From assembly GCA_020639195.1 (NCBI GenBank), contig JACKHB010000002.1, forward strand, positions 186,001 to 250,000: a DNA stretch of 64,000 bases. Reading direction: 5' to 3'. Position 1 is the first letter of the stretch; each line of letters opens with the position of its first letter. This document shows, piece by piece, positions 8,513 to 16,735 of the stretch. The notes under the pieces were generated by a model. The model was not told where the DNA came from. It did no database searches and worked only from the letters and a program-made list of their open reading frames with translations. The translations under genes were made by a program, and so were the position numbers. Source of the DNA: Phycisphaeraceae bacterium. Lineage in GTDB: Bacteria > Planctomycetota > Phycisphaerae > Phycisphaerales > UBA1924.

Positions 8513-8860
8513 CTACCCCCCCAGGGCCTCTTCCAGGCTCGACGCGATGCGGAAATACCGATCCAGGTGCGCGATCTCGAAGACCGCCCTCACCCGCTCG
8601 GCCATGTTGCACAGCACAAGCCGCGCCTTCCGCGAGTTCGCGTTCTTCATCGCCTCCACCAGCGTCGCCAGCCCCGAGCTGTCCATGTACGACACGCCGG
8701 CCAGATCCACCACCACGACAGGCGCTCCCCCCGCCGCCGCGCCGCGCAGCGCCTCGCGCAGCACCGGCGATCCCGAGATGTCGATCTCGCCCGACGGCTT
8801 GACGACCGTCGCGTTGCCGCGCCGCTCCGTGGACACGCGCACTCCCGATTCATCCGCCAT
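8513..8860 (-). CDS. STAS-domain anti-sigma-factor antagonist / MlaB-like protein
   Basis: A 115-residue single STAS domain. The phosphorylation-loop motif is complete, VDLAGVSYMDSSGLATLV, with DSSG at 60-63 where RsbV and SpoIIAA proteins carry the phosphorylated serine. In partner switching such a protein binds the kinase when unphosphorylated. In Mla systems a STAS protein (MlaB) instead binds the ABC ATPase. Here it sits between an RsbW-like kinase gene (11-base overlap) and an MlaE permease gene (directly abutting), so both readings are open. Cytoplasmic. Confidence 0.88.
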   Translation of the reverse strand: MADESGVRVSTERRGNATVVKPSGEIDISGSPVLREALRGAAAGGAPVVVVDLAGVSYMDSSGLATLVEAMKNANSRKARLVLCNMAERVRAVFEIAHLDRYFRIASSLEEALGG

Positions 8861-9314
8861 CTGGGCCCCCCTGGTCGGCCGCCCCGGCGCCGCCGAGCCG
8901 CTTGACCATCGTCAGCCGCATCCCGCAGCAATCCCGCTTCTCGTACACAACGTCATCCATCGCGTGCTTGATGATGTGCACGCCCAGCCCACCGGGCCGC
9001 ACATCCTCAAGGTCCCGCCCCTTGATCTCGCCGCAATCCACCTGCCGCGCCTCATCCTCGATCACGATCCGAATCCCGCCCGGCTCGCCCTCTTCGGGCC
9101 AGATGCTCACCCAGATCGACCCGTCGAGCCGCCGCTCATACCCGTGGCAGATCACGTTCGCCAACGCCTCATCGACCGCCAGCGCCACCTGGCTCGACGC
9201 CAACTGGTCGAACCCCAGCCGGCGCGCCACCGCCCCCACCATCTCGCGCACGCCCGAGAGATACTTCGGGTCGCTGCGGATCTCGACCCGCACATGCGCC
9301 GGGCCCGCGCTCAC
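8850..9314 (-). CDS. RsbW-like anti-sigma-factor serine kinase (HATPase_c_2)
   Basis: A 154-residue GHKL-type ATP-binding protein. The N-box is VDEALANVICHGY (Glu49, Asn53) and a glycine-rich ATP lid, PGGLGVHII, is at 107-115. The G1 box reads IEDEARQVD, lacking the usual DxGxG glycines. Such kinases phosphorylate a STAS antagonist, and the adjoining gene encodes one with an intact DSSG site. It starts with GTG at 9314, overlapping the stop of the upstream lipoprotein gene (GTGA), so the genes are translationally coupled. No sigma factor lies beside it, so the target may not be a sigma factor. Confidence 0.82.
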   Translation of the reverse strand: MSAGPAHVRVEIRSDPKYLSGVREMVGAVARRLGFDQLASSQVALAVDEALANVICHGYERRLDGSIWVSIWPEEGEPGGIRIVIEDEARQVDCGEIKGRDLEDVRPGGLGVHIIKHAMDDVVYEKRDCCGMRLTMVKRLGGAGAADQGGPDGG

Positions 9315-9655
9315 GAGCCGCCCCCGGGCTCACCCCGTCCGCCCGCCCACGCCATCCAGCGCTCCACAGCCTCGCGCCGGCGCCACTCCGGCGCCGCGTG
9401 GTCGTATCCAAGGGTCTGACCCGTCATCCGCTGCAACGCCCGGATCGACAGCATCCGGACGGCCCCGTCGTCGGAATCCAGGCCGCCGATCAGCTCCGGA
9501 ATCGCGTTCTGATCCCCCGTTCGGGCCGCATCCACGATCGCCTCGATGCGACCCTCGGGCGCCAACTGGTCGAACCCCTTGGGCGTGGACTTGGTGCATC
9601 CGGCCATGGCCGCCGCAATGCCCATGCACCCCGCTCCGGCCAAGAGACGCCTCAT
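9311..9655 (-). CDS. Small HEAT-repeat lipoprotein
   Basis: A 114-residue predicted lipoprotein. MRRLLAGAGCMGIAAAMAGC gives a basic start, a hydrophobic stretch and a lipobox MAGC with the modified cysteine at 20. The mature part contains one HEAT/armadillo-like helical repeat (AIPELIGGLDSDDGAVRMLS, about 52-71) and another helix pair to the end. First gene of the operon that continues with the RsbW-like kinase, STAS protein and MlaE permease. It faces guaA across 79 bases, which must contain promoters for both directions. Function unknown; a periplasmic partner of the transporter is possible but unproven. Confidence 0.7.
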   Translation of the reverse strand: MRRLLAGAGCMGIAAAMAGCTKSTPKGFDQLAPEGRIEAIVDAARTGDQNAIPELIGGLDSDDGAVRMLSIRALQRMTGQTLGYDHAAPEWRRREAVERWMAWAGGRGEPGGGS

Positions 9656-9734
9656 CGGTTGATCCTAGTCGAAACGCGCCGCCGTCGCCCCATGCGGCCC
9701 TATCCTGACCCCTTCCCCCCAAGGGGCACTCCCC

Positions 9735-11300
9735 ATGCCACCACCCGGCACCCACGACCAGGTCGTGCCCATCCTCGATTTCGGCAGCCAGACCGCTCAG
9801 CTCATCGCGCGCCGTGTTCGCGATGCCGGCGTCTACTCCATCCTCGTGCGCCCCTCCATCACGCCCGAGGAACTCCGCGCCATGAACCCCGCCGCCATCA
9901 TCCTCTCCGGCGGCCCCGCCAGCGTCTTCGAGCCCGGCGCGCCCGACTTCAATCCGCAGATCCTCGACCTGGGCGTCCCCATCCTGGGCATCTGCTACGG
10001 CATGCAACTCGCCGCGCGCCACATGGGCGCCGCCGTCACGCCCGCCTCCCACCGGGAGTTCGGACGCGCCTCGCTCTCCATCCTCAACGACGATCCCCTG
10101 CTCCGCTCCGTGCCCGATCGAACCACCGTCTGGATGTCCCACGGCGATCAGGTCTCCGGCCTCGAAGCCGCGAGCCTGGTCCCTCTCGCCGCCACCTCGA
10201 CCTGCCCCTTCGCCGCCGTCCGCTCCAACGACCCCCAGCGCCCATTCGTCGGAGTGCAGTTCCATCCCGAAGTCACCCACACACCCCACGGCGCAGACAT
10301 CCTGCGCAATTTCCTCTACGAGATCGCCAAGTGCCGCGGCACGTGGCGCATGGCCGACTTCGCCGCCGAGCAGACCATCGCCATCCGCGTACGCGTCGGC
10401 GGCGACCGCGTCATCTGCGGGCTCTCCGGCGGCGTGGACTCGGCCGTCACCGCCGCGCTGCTCCACCGCGCCATCGCCGACCAACTGACCTGCGTCTTTG
10501 TCGACAACGGCCTCCTCCGAAAGAACGAACGCACCCTCGTCGAATCGACCTTCCGCGACCACTTCCGCGCCGACCTCCGCGTCGTGGACGCCTCGCGCGA
10601 CTTCCACTCCGACCTCGCCGGCGTGCTCGATCCCCAGGAAAAGCGCCGGCGCATCGGCGCCCGCTTCATCAAGGTCTTCAGCGACGCCGCGACCGGCGTC
10701 AAGGGCGCCCGCTTCCTCGCGCAGGGCACCCTCTACCCCGACGTCATCGAGTCCGGCCACGGCCACGCCGGCCACAGCGCCGGCATCAAGCTCCACCACA
10801 ACGTCGGCGGCCTCCCCAAGGACCTCCCCTTCGAACTGATCGAGCCGCTCCGCGAGCTCTTTAAGGACGAAGTCCGCAAGCTCGGCGAGGTCCTCGGCCT
10901 GCCCGACCAGATGGTCTGGCGCCACCCCTTCCCCGGCCCGGGCCTGGCCGTCCGCGTCCTGGGCGAAGTCACCCCCGAACGACTCGACATCGTCCGCGAG
11001 TGCGACGAGATCCTCCTCGAGGAAATCATCGCGGCCGACCTCTACCGCAAGACCTCACAGGTCTTCGCCGTTCTCCTCCCAGTCCAGTCCGTCGGCGTCA
11101 TGGGCGACGGCCGCACCTACGAGCACGTCGCCGCCATCCGCGCCGTCGAGACCCAGGACTTCATGTCCGCCGACTGGTCGCGCATCCCCTACGCCGTCCT
11201 CGAACGCGTCTCCAGCCGCATCATCAACGAGGTCCGCGGCGTCAACCGCGTCGTCTACGACATCTCCAGCAAGCCGCCCGCGACGATCGAGTGGGAGTGA
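9735..11300 (+). CDS. guaA: GMP synthase (glutamine-hydrolysing)
   Basis: A 521-residue full-length GMP synthase, which converts XMP, ATP and glutamine to GMP. The class I glutamine amidotransferase domain comes first: nucleophile Cys87 in GICYGMQ, and the His and Glu of GVQFHPEVTHT. The ATP-pyrophosphatase domain follows with P-loop GLSGGVDSAVTAALL near residues 230-245 and the FVDNGLLRKNE strand. The dimerisation domain has RHPFPGPGLAVRVLGEV and ends in the conserved PPATIEWE. Length and domain order are normal. It stands alone, without guaB. Confidence 0.97.
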   Translation: MPPPGTHDQVVPILDFGSQTAQLIARRVRDAGVYSILVRPSITPEELRAMNPAAIILSGGPASVFEPGAPDFNPQILDLGVPILGICYGMQLAARHMGAAVTPASHREFGRASLSILNDDPLLRSVPDRTTVWMSHGDQVSGLEAASLVPLAATSTCPFAAVRSNDPQRPFVGVQFHPEVTHTPHGADILRNFLYEIAKCRGTWRMADFAAEQTIAIRVRVGGDRVICGLSGGVDSAVTAALLHRAIADQLTCVFVDNGLLRKNERTLVESTFRDHFRADLRVVDASRDFHSDLAGVLDPQEKRRRIGARFIKVFSDAATGVKGARFLAQGTLYPDVIESGHGHAGHSAGIKLHHNVGGLPKDLPFELIEPLRELFKDEVRKLGEVLGLPDQMVWRHPFPGPGLAVRVLGEVTPERLDIVRECDEILLEEIIAADLYRKTSQVFAVLLPVQSVGVMGDGRTYEHVAAIRAVETQDFMSADWSRIPYAVLERVSSRIINEVRGVNRVVYDISSKPPATIEWE

Positions 11301-11349
11301 CGCCCGACCGGCCCCCTCCGGCGCGCACTTCACCAACCCCCCAAACCCC

Positions 11350-11400
11350 CATGCTTCAGCATGCGCGCGCGCCGGCGCCCCTGCCTCTGAGATTCTCAGA
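11350..11400. repeat. Two adjacent perfect inverted repeats downstream of guaA
   Basis: Two short perfect palindromes lie in the 210-base gap after guaA. CATGCT-TC-AGCATG occupies 11350-11363 and TCTGAGA-T-TCTCAGA occupies 11386-11400. Neither is followed by a T-run on either strand, so neither is a convincing intrinsic terminator. The second, with a one-base centre, has the shape of a dimeric-regulator operator, and GAGATTC recurs directly at 11399-11405. It lies about 110 bases before the next gene. Function is unknown. Confidence 0.5.
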
Positions 11401-11510
11401 GATTCCAGCAGAAAATCTTACGCCATGCGCCCCAACGACTTGCGCGCACGCATTCGCGCGACACCCCTCCGGCGCGCGCGCGCTGGCGAAGAACCCGCCC
11501 ATGGGTAGAG

Positions 11511-12206
11511 ATGCCCATCGAATCCGCCATCCCCCTCTCCGACACCGACCGCGCCATCCTGCGCGCCCTGCTCACTCGCGTGCCGGGCCCGGCGAGCGCG
11601 GCGCCTCGGCCGTGCTCTGAATCCGCCGACGCTCTGACCTCCGCCCTCACCGCCGCGGGCCTCGACGAACTCGACCTCCCTCTCTGGTTCGCCCAGCCCC
11701 ACATCCAGCACTACATCCGAGCCCGGCGCGCCCTCGACGACTTCCTCGATGAGCAATCCACCCGCGCCGCCCGTCGCGAGGGCCTCGAACTCCTCCGCAC
11801 GCTCCCCGCGCTCACCCGTGCGCCGCGCGCCGCGAGTTGGCCGTGCTCCGATCCTCCCGACCCCCGCGCCGATGCATCCCCGTCCGAGCCGGCCCCTGCC
11901 GCGCGCTCGCTCAAGGAACTGCGCCTCATCGCCACCGCCCTGCTCCGCGCGCCCACCCCCGCGCGCGCGCCGCGCACCCGTCGCGCAAAGCCCGCGGTTC
12001 AGTCCCCGGCCCCACCCCCGATCCAACCTGCGCTCCCGACCCGACACCCGGCCCATCCCGAGGACCTGCCCGAGGACCAGCCCGAGCCCGACTTCCCCGA
12101 CGACGCCACCATCGAGCAGGCCCTCACCTGGGCCACCGAATTCCTCGCACAGATCGAGCCCAGCGCCCCGGCGCCCATCGCCGCGCCGACGCACGACACG
12201 TCCTGA
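11511..12206 (+). CDS. Unrecognised Pro/Ala-rich protein with helical N-terminus
   Basis: A 231-residue protein I do not recognise. Residues 1-100 are predicted helical, with DLPLWFAQPHIQHYIRARRA followed by LDDFLDEQSTRAARREGLELL, a layout like small helix-turn-helix proteins. Residues about 100-200 are a low-complexity Pro/Ala/Arg linker, and the end, PDDATIEQALTWATEFLAQI, is another helix. The ATG at 11511 has GGGTAGAG just upstream. It lies 63 bases before the methyltransferase-nuclease gene on the same strand and could be transcribed with it. The opposite strand is also open here (11418-12233), but that product is Gly/Arg-rich with no domain. A hypothetical protein; coding status likely but not certain. 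Confidence 0.5.
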   Translation: MPIESAIPLSDTDRAILRALLTRVPGPASAAPRPCSESADALTSALTAAGLDELDLPLWFAQPHIQHYIRARRALDDFLDEQSTRAARREGLELLRTLPALTRAPRAASWPCSDPPDPRADASPSEPAPAARSLKELRLIATALLRAPTPARAPRTRRAKPAVQSPAPPPIQPALPTRHPAHPEDLPEDQPEPDFPDDATIEQALTWATEFLAQIEPSAPAPIAAPTHDTS

Positions 12207-12269
12207 GTGCCCGATCGCGCCGGAGCACGCCACCCTCTCCGATCTGGTTCCTTTCGGTATGCTCCATCC

Positions 12270-13859
12270 ATGGCGAGGAAGCCCTCCAAGCCGTCTCCAC
12301 CGGACAAGGCCGAACGTCCCTCCAAGCGCACGAGCCGCCAGGCGGATCGCGCTGCGGGCCGTCCCTCATCCCTGCTCGACACCCGCGTGGTCTACTGCGG
12401 CGACTGCCTCGAAAAGCTCGCCGACCTTCCCGACCAATCCGTGGACCTCATCTACATCGATCCGCCCTTCAACAGCAACCGCAACTACGAGGTGTTCTGG
12501 GGCGAGACCAAGGAGAAGCGGGCCTTCGAGGACCGCCACGCCAGCACCCAGGCGTACATCGACTACATGCGCCCCCGCTGCGTCCAGCTCGCCCGCGTCC
12601 TCAAGAAGACCGGCAGTTTCTATTACCACTGCGATTGGCACGCCAGCCACTATGTGAAGGTGATGCTGGATCAGATACTCGGGGAGGGCAACTTCCAGAA
12701 CGAAATCGTCTGGAAGCGCACGAGCGCGCACAGCAGCGCCAAGCGGTACGGGCCCGTGCATGACGTGCTCTTCTACTACACCGGTTCCGACGACTACACG
12801 TGGAACCAGCAGTTCATGCCCTATGACGATGACTACCTTGAGACCTTCTTTGAGCAGCAAGACGAAGACGGTCGGAGGTGGAAGCGTATGGACCTCACAG
12901 GCGACGGCGTTCGTCGCGGTGAGAGCGGGGAGCCGTGGCGGGGCATTGATGTCACGGCAAAGGGCAGGCATTGGGCGGTGCCTCGCGAGCCCTTGGAGCG
13001 GCTACGCATCACCGCGGAGAAGTCGATCGAGAAGCTCGAAGCCCTCGACGCTGCGGGAGTGATTCACTGGCCGAAGAAGGCTGGCGGCATGCCCCGGCTC
13101 AAGCAGTATGCGGACATGATGCCGGGAGTCCCCGTGCAGTCCGTGTGGGTCGACATTCGCCCGATTCACAATCTCTCGCAGGAACGCCTCGGCTACCCCA
13201 CGCAAAAGCCCTTGGCCCTCCTCGAACGGATCATCAACGCTTCCAGCAACCCCAACGACATTGTCCTCGACGCCTTCTGCGGGTGCGGTACTGCCCTCGT
13301 TGCCGCCCAAAATCTCGGCCGCCAGTGGATCGGGATCGATGTCTCGCCCACCGCCTGCCGCGTCATGGCCAAGCGGCTCCGCGATGTGTGCAAGATGCGC
13401 GAGAGCGAGCCAATGTGGCTGGCCCACAAGACCGACGCCTTTGTCGTCCGCGACCTGCCCTGGACGATCGAGAAGCTGCACAAGATCCCGCCCTTCGAGT
13501 TCGAGAACTGGGCGGTCATCGCGCTGGGCGGCATCCCCAACACCGTGCAGGTGGGAGACATGGGAATCGACGGACGGATCTTTCCCGCCGGCACCAAGCC
13601 CGACGATCAGCACTCCATGTTCGCCGGCGATTGGTTCCCAGTCCAGGTCAAGCAGGTCGAGAAGGTGGGCCGGCCCGACATCGACGCCTTCGAAGCCGTC
13701 ATGGAGCGGGAAGACCGCCGGCGCGGCTTCTTCGTCGCCTTTGGCTACAGCACCGACGCCCAGGCCGAGTGCGCCGCCTTCCACAAGCGGACAGGCCGCA
13801 TCATAAGGCTCATCACAGTCCAGGAGATCCTCGACGAGCAGCACGTCCAGAAGATGTAA
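12270..13859 (+). CDS. DNA methyltransferase fused to an Mrr-like restriction endonuclease domain
   Basis: A 529-residue fusion. The N-terminal two thirds is an amino-DNA methyltransferase (N6-adenine or N4-cytosine) of the beta class: catalytic motif IV DPPF at 64-67 precedes the SAM-binding motif I FCGCGT at 336-341, with YPTQKPLALLERII between. The C-terminal 130 residues read GDMGIDGRI (Asp434) and then FPVQVKQ (Gln459, Lys461), the D...QxK core of Mrr-type PD-(D/E)XK nucleases. One polypeptide could thus both modify and cleave, as in type IIG-like systems. The ATG at 12270 begins a basic tail; the upstream in-frame start at 12207 has no ribosome site. Parts of the middle look less GC-rich than the flanks, which hints at transfer. 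No separate specificity subunit is seen. Confidence 0.85.
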   Translation: MARKPSKPSPPDKAERPSKRTSRQADRAAGRPSSLLDTRVVYCGDCLEKLADLPDQSVDLIYIDPPFNSNRNYEVFWGETKEKRAFEDRHASTQAYIDYMRPRCVQLARVLKKTGSFYYHCDWHASHYVKVMLDQILGEGNFQNEIVWKRTSAHSSAKRYGPVHDVLFYYTGSDDYTWNQQFMPYDDDYLETFFEQQDEDGRRWKRMDLTGDGVRRGESGEPWRGIDVTAKGRHWAVPREPLERLRITAEKSIEKLEALDAAGVIHWPKKAGGMPRLKQYADMMPGVPVQSVWVDIRPIHNLSQERLGYPTQKPLALLERIINASSNPNDIVLDAFCGCGTALVAAQNLGRQWIGIDVSPTACRVMAKRLRDVCKMRESEPMWLAHKTDAFVVRDLPWTIEKLHKIPPFEFENWAVIALGGIPNTVQVGDMGIDGRIFPAGTKPDDQHSMFAGDWFPVQVKQVEKVGRPDIDAFEAVMEREDRRRGFFVAFGYSTDAQAECAAFHKRTGRIIRLITVQEILDEQHVQKM

Positions 13860-13882
13860 CCCCAGACCCCCGAGCGACCGAA

Positions 13883-15262
13883 TCAATACTCCCTCTGCGT
13901 CAGATACCCCGGCCGCGGCGTCGGATACCGCCCCTCCGCATCCGCCGTCACCGGCGCCGCCGAGTCCAGCGTCAGCTCCGCCACCCCCGGCGCGAACTCG
14001 TGCTCGCACGCCAGCATCTGCTCGAACGTCACCTCGCGCCCCGTGTGCGCGCTCATCCGCCCCATGTTGCACACCACGCTCGCCTCCACGCCGCGCTGCG
14101 CCTCGTTGTACTCCCTGCCCTCGCGGATCGCGTCCACCAGGTCGTTCCACTCGTTCTGGTACGGGTTGCGCTCGTCGCGCGCCACCTCCGACGTCCACCG
14201 CAGGCTCTCGGGAGAGAAGTCGTGCCGGCCGTAGATCCGAGACGGCAGGCCGCAATCGCTGGTCGCCGAAACGATCGCCGAGCCCCGCGTCCCGTGCATC
14301 GCGCTCATGAACCGCTCCTGGGCCCCCTTCATGTTCCGCCCGTCGAACCGCATCGTCGTGCCGTCCGCGTACGTGTACTCGACGCCGTACGAATCGAAGT
14401 TCTGATCGATGTACGGCACGCCGTCGGGCGCGGCGCGGAAGTGACGCCCGCCCACCGCGTGCGCGCTGACCGGCCACGCCCCCTTCATCCAGCACAACTG
14501 ATCGATGATGTGGATGAAAAAGTCGTTGAACGCCCCGCCGCTGGCCCACAGAAAGCTGTGGAACCGCCGGATCTGGTACTCCAGCTCACTCACCCCCTCT
14601 GGCCTGGGCGGCGACTGGAACGTCGCGATCAGCCCCTGCATCCGGTACCCCTGCTGCGAGATGATCTCGCCCAGCTCACCGCCCCGCACGCGCTGCGCCA
14701 GCTCCTGCATCGCCCGGCTGTGGCGCGACATCAGCCCGACGCCCACCCGCAGGCCCCGCTCCCGGGATCGCTCGGCGAGGTCCAGCATCCGCCGGCTCGT
14801 CGGCCCGTCCACCGTCACGGGCTTCTCCATGAACACGTTCAGCCCCCGCTCGATCGCGTACGAGAAGTGCACCCAGCGGAACGCCGGCGGAGTCGCCAGG
14901 ATCACGATGTCCCCCGGGTTCAGGCTGTCCATCGCGTGCCGGTACGCGTCGAGCCCGATGAACCGGCGCTCGCGCGCCACATCCACGCCGTCGGCCACCG
15001 CCCCAGACAGCGCCTCGTGGCTCGCCGCGAGCCGGTCCTCGAACACGTCGGCCATCGCCACCAGGCGCAACGGCCCGTGCGTCACCGACAGCGCATCCCG
15101 CGCCGCCCCCGACCCGCGCCCGCCGCACCCCACCAGCGCGACCTGCATCGTGTCGCGTCCGCCGACGTGCACGCCCCCCAGGCTCCGCGCCCCCAGCAGC
15201 GTCGCCGCCGTAAAGCCGGTCGCGCCGCCGAGAAACTCCCGTCGCGTCGTTGGATTGGGCAT
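13883..15262 (-). CDS. Tat-exported Gfo/Idh/MocA-family oxidoreductase
   Basis: A 459-residue NAD(P)-dependent oxidoreductase. The N-terminus has a twin-arginine export signal, TRREFLGGATGFTAATLL, so it should fold in the cytoplasm and act in the periplasm. The Rossmann motif VALVGCGGRGSGAA follows at about 41-54, and the family catalytic motif is FMEKPVTVDG. The C-terminal alpha/beta domain has the HSFLWASGGAFNDFFIHIID stretch typical of planctomycete members. These enzymes usually act on sugars or glycosides; the substrate here is unknown. GGGAGGAG four bases before the ATG supports this start. It diverges from the yjbQ-like gene across 172 bases. Confidence 0.85.
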   Translation of the reverse strand: MPNPTTRREFLGGATGFTAATLLGARSLGGVHVGGRDTMQVALVGCGGRGSGAARDALSVTHGPLRLVAMADVFEDRLAASHEALSGAVADGVDVARERRFIGLDAYRHAMDSLNPGDIVILATPPAFRWVHFSYAIERGLNVFMEKPVTVDGPTSRRMLDLAERSRERGLRVGVGLMSRHSRAMQELAQRVRGGELGEIISQQGYRMQGLIATFQSPPRPEGVSELEYQIRRFHSFLWASGGAFNDFFIHIIDQLCWMKGAWPVSAHAVGGRHFRAAPDGVPYIDQNFDSYGVEYTYADGTTMRFDGRNMKGAQERFMSAMHGTRGSAIVSATSDCGLPSRIYGRHDFSPESLRWTSEVARDERNPYQNEWNDLVDAIREGREYNEAQRGVEASVVCNMGRMSAHTGREVTFEQMLACEHEFAPGVAELTLDSAAPVTADAEGRYPTPRPGYLTQREY

Positions 15263-15434
15263 GGGTCTCCTCCCGTGTCAAGGTGCGTGTCGATGCCGGG
15301 TTGCGCCGCTTGGATGCGTCGGCCGTGCCAGTCTACCGGAACGCCCCCGCCGCCTCCGGCGCTCGCGAATCGTCGATCCCATTCCGGTCCCAGCGCGAAG
15401 ACCCGCGCCCCCGGACTCCCGGCAACAATCCCCC

Positions 15435-15857
15435 GTGCTGACCCGCCTGTCGATCCGCACTCCCGGCCAGGGCCTGCACGAGATCACCGAGCAGGTCGCG
15501 CAGGCCGTGCTCGACTCCAGCGCCCTCCTCGGCGCGCACGGCTCGGGCCTGTGCACCCTCTTCATCCGCCACACCAGCGCCTCGCTCACCATCCAGGAGA
15601 ACGCGGACCCCTCCGCCCGGCGCGACCTCGAAGCCTGGCTCAACCGCCTGGTCCCCGAGAACGACCCGCTCTACACCCACCGCTCCGAAGGGCCCGACGA
15701 CATGCCAAGCCACATCAAGGCCATCCTCACGCAGGTGTCCCTCTCTATTCCGATCCAGAGCGCGCGACTCGCGCTGGGCCGCTGGCAGGGCATCTACCTG
15801 TGGGAGCATCGCCGCACGCCGCACACGCGCGAGGTCCTGGTCCACGTCACGGCATGA
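15435..15857 (+). CDS. YjbQ/UPF0047-family protein
   Basis: A 140-residue member of the YjbQ family (UPF0047), a compact beta protein for which a weak thiamine-phosphate-synthase activity has been described. The hallmark residues are present: CTLFIRHTSASLTIQENADP, then a DLEAWLNRLVP helix, and the closing GRWQGIYLWEHR with EVLVHV. It starts with GTG at 15435; the in-frame sequence upstream is antisense to the oxidoreductase gene and is not coding. Cytoplasmic. The physiological role is unsettled. Confidence 0.85.
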   Translation: MLTRLSIRTPGQGLHEITEQVAQAVLDSSALLGAHGSGLCTLFIRHTSASLTIQENADPSARRDLEAWLNRLVPENDPLYTHRSEGPDDMPSHIKAILTQVSLSIPIQSARLALGRWQGIYLWEHRRTPHTREVLVHVTA

Positions 15858-16035
15858 GCGCACCCAGCCGGGACTTTCCTTGGGAATTCGCCGCGCGGAG
15901 CGCCCATCGGCGCTCCCTCTGGCGTTGTTCTCAACCGGGCCCGAATCGCGCCGGTACACTCGTCCAAGGACCGACGAACCCAGGCCGAAGCGCTCCATGC
16001 GCCGGCCACCAACCCCTCACACGGAGCACCACGCC

Positions 16036-16680
16036 ATGCGATTCCGCACCCTGAGTCTCTCCCTGTCCACCCTCGGCGTGCCCGCGCTCGCGCTGGCCGG
16101 CTGGGCCGCGATGTCCGCCAACACCGCCGCCCCTCGCCCCGATCTCGCGTCCGCCGGGACCTACAGCGTGGATCCCGTGCACTCGGGCGTCTTCTTCCAG
16201 ATCAAGCACGCCGGCGTCACCAACTTCTACGGGCGGTTCAACACCTTCTCAGGCTCGTTCAGCTTCGACCCCGCGGCTCCCGAGGACGGCTCGTTCTCCT
16301 TCACCGTCGATGCCGCGAGCGTGGATACCGGCGCCGAGGGGCGCGACAACCACCTCCGCACCCCCGATTTCTTCAACGTCCGCCAGTTCCCCGAGATCTC
16401 GTTCCAGAGCACCTCGGTGACCCCGTCCCAAGAGGAGGGCGCCTATCGCATCGAGGGCGACCTGACGCTCCACGGCGTGACCAAGCCCGTCACCGCCGAC
16501 ATGATGTGGCTGGGAACGGGCGAGTTTCGCAACGCGCCCATCGGCGCGTTCGAGGCCACGTTCCGGATCAAGCGCTCCGACTTTGACATGACCAAGTACA
16601 TGGCCGAGGACCTGTCGGATTCGGGCGGGCTCGGCAACAACGTGACGCTCTACGTCTCCGTCGAGGCCCGGAAGGAGTAG
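16036..16680 (+). CDS. YceI-family secreted lipid-binding-like protein
   Basis: A 214-residue protein with a Sec signal peptide (MRFRTLSLSLSTLGVPALAL, cleavage near the following AxA) and a YceI domain. Family elements are YSVDPVHSGVFFQIKHAGVT, the SVDTGAEGRDNHLRTPDFF motif, and GDLTLHGVTKPVTADM. YceI proteins are periplasmic beta barrels that bind long polyisoprenoid chains; some are acid- or base-inducible. GGAGCA lies 8 bases upstream of the ATG at 16036. The longer in-frame start near 15880 would put an unrelated tail ahead of the signal peptide and is rejected. Confidence 0.88.
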   Translation: MRFRTLSLSLSTLGVPALALAGWAAMSANTAAPRPDLASAGTYSVDPVHSGVFFQIKHAGVTNFYGRFNTFSGSFSFDPAAPEDGSFSFTVDAASVDTGAEGRDNHLRTPDFFNVRQFPEISFQSTSVTPSQEEGAYRIEGDLTLHGVTKPVTADMMWLGTGEFRNAPIGAFEATFRIKRSDFDMTKYMAEDLSDSGGLGNNVTLYVSVEARKE

Positions 16681-16735
16681 GGCCTCTCGACGGTCTTCTC
16701 TCTTCCCCCCTTCGCGCTTCACTCCTCGTTCTCCC

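Noticed and set aside
9330..10925. Minus-strand 531-codon open frame across guaA
   Set aside because: Opposite to guaA, whose motifs are unmistakable; the antisense product has no recognisable domain.
11418..12233. Minus-strand frame opposite the unassigned gene at 11511
   Set aside because: The product is Gly/Arg-rich and lacks a ribosome site; the plus-strand frame has a better start and helix-like composition, though neither is proven.
12971..16054. Plus-strand frame of more than 1,000 codons spanning three genes
   Set aside because: It runs out of frame through the methyltransferase gene and antisense to the oxidoreductase gene; composition is Arg/Pro-rich and non-protein-like.
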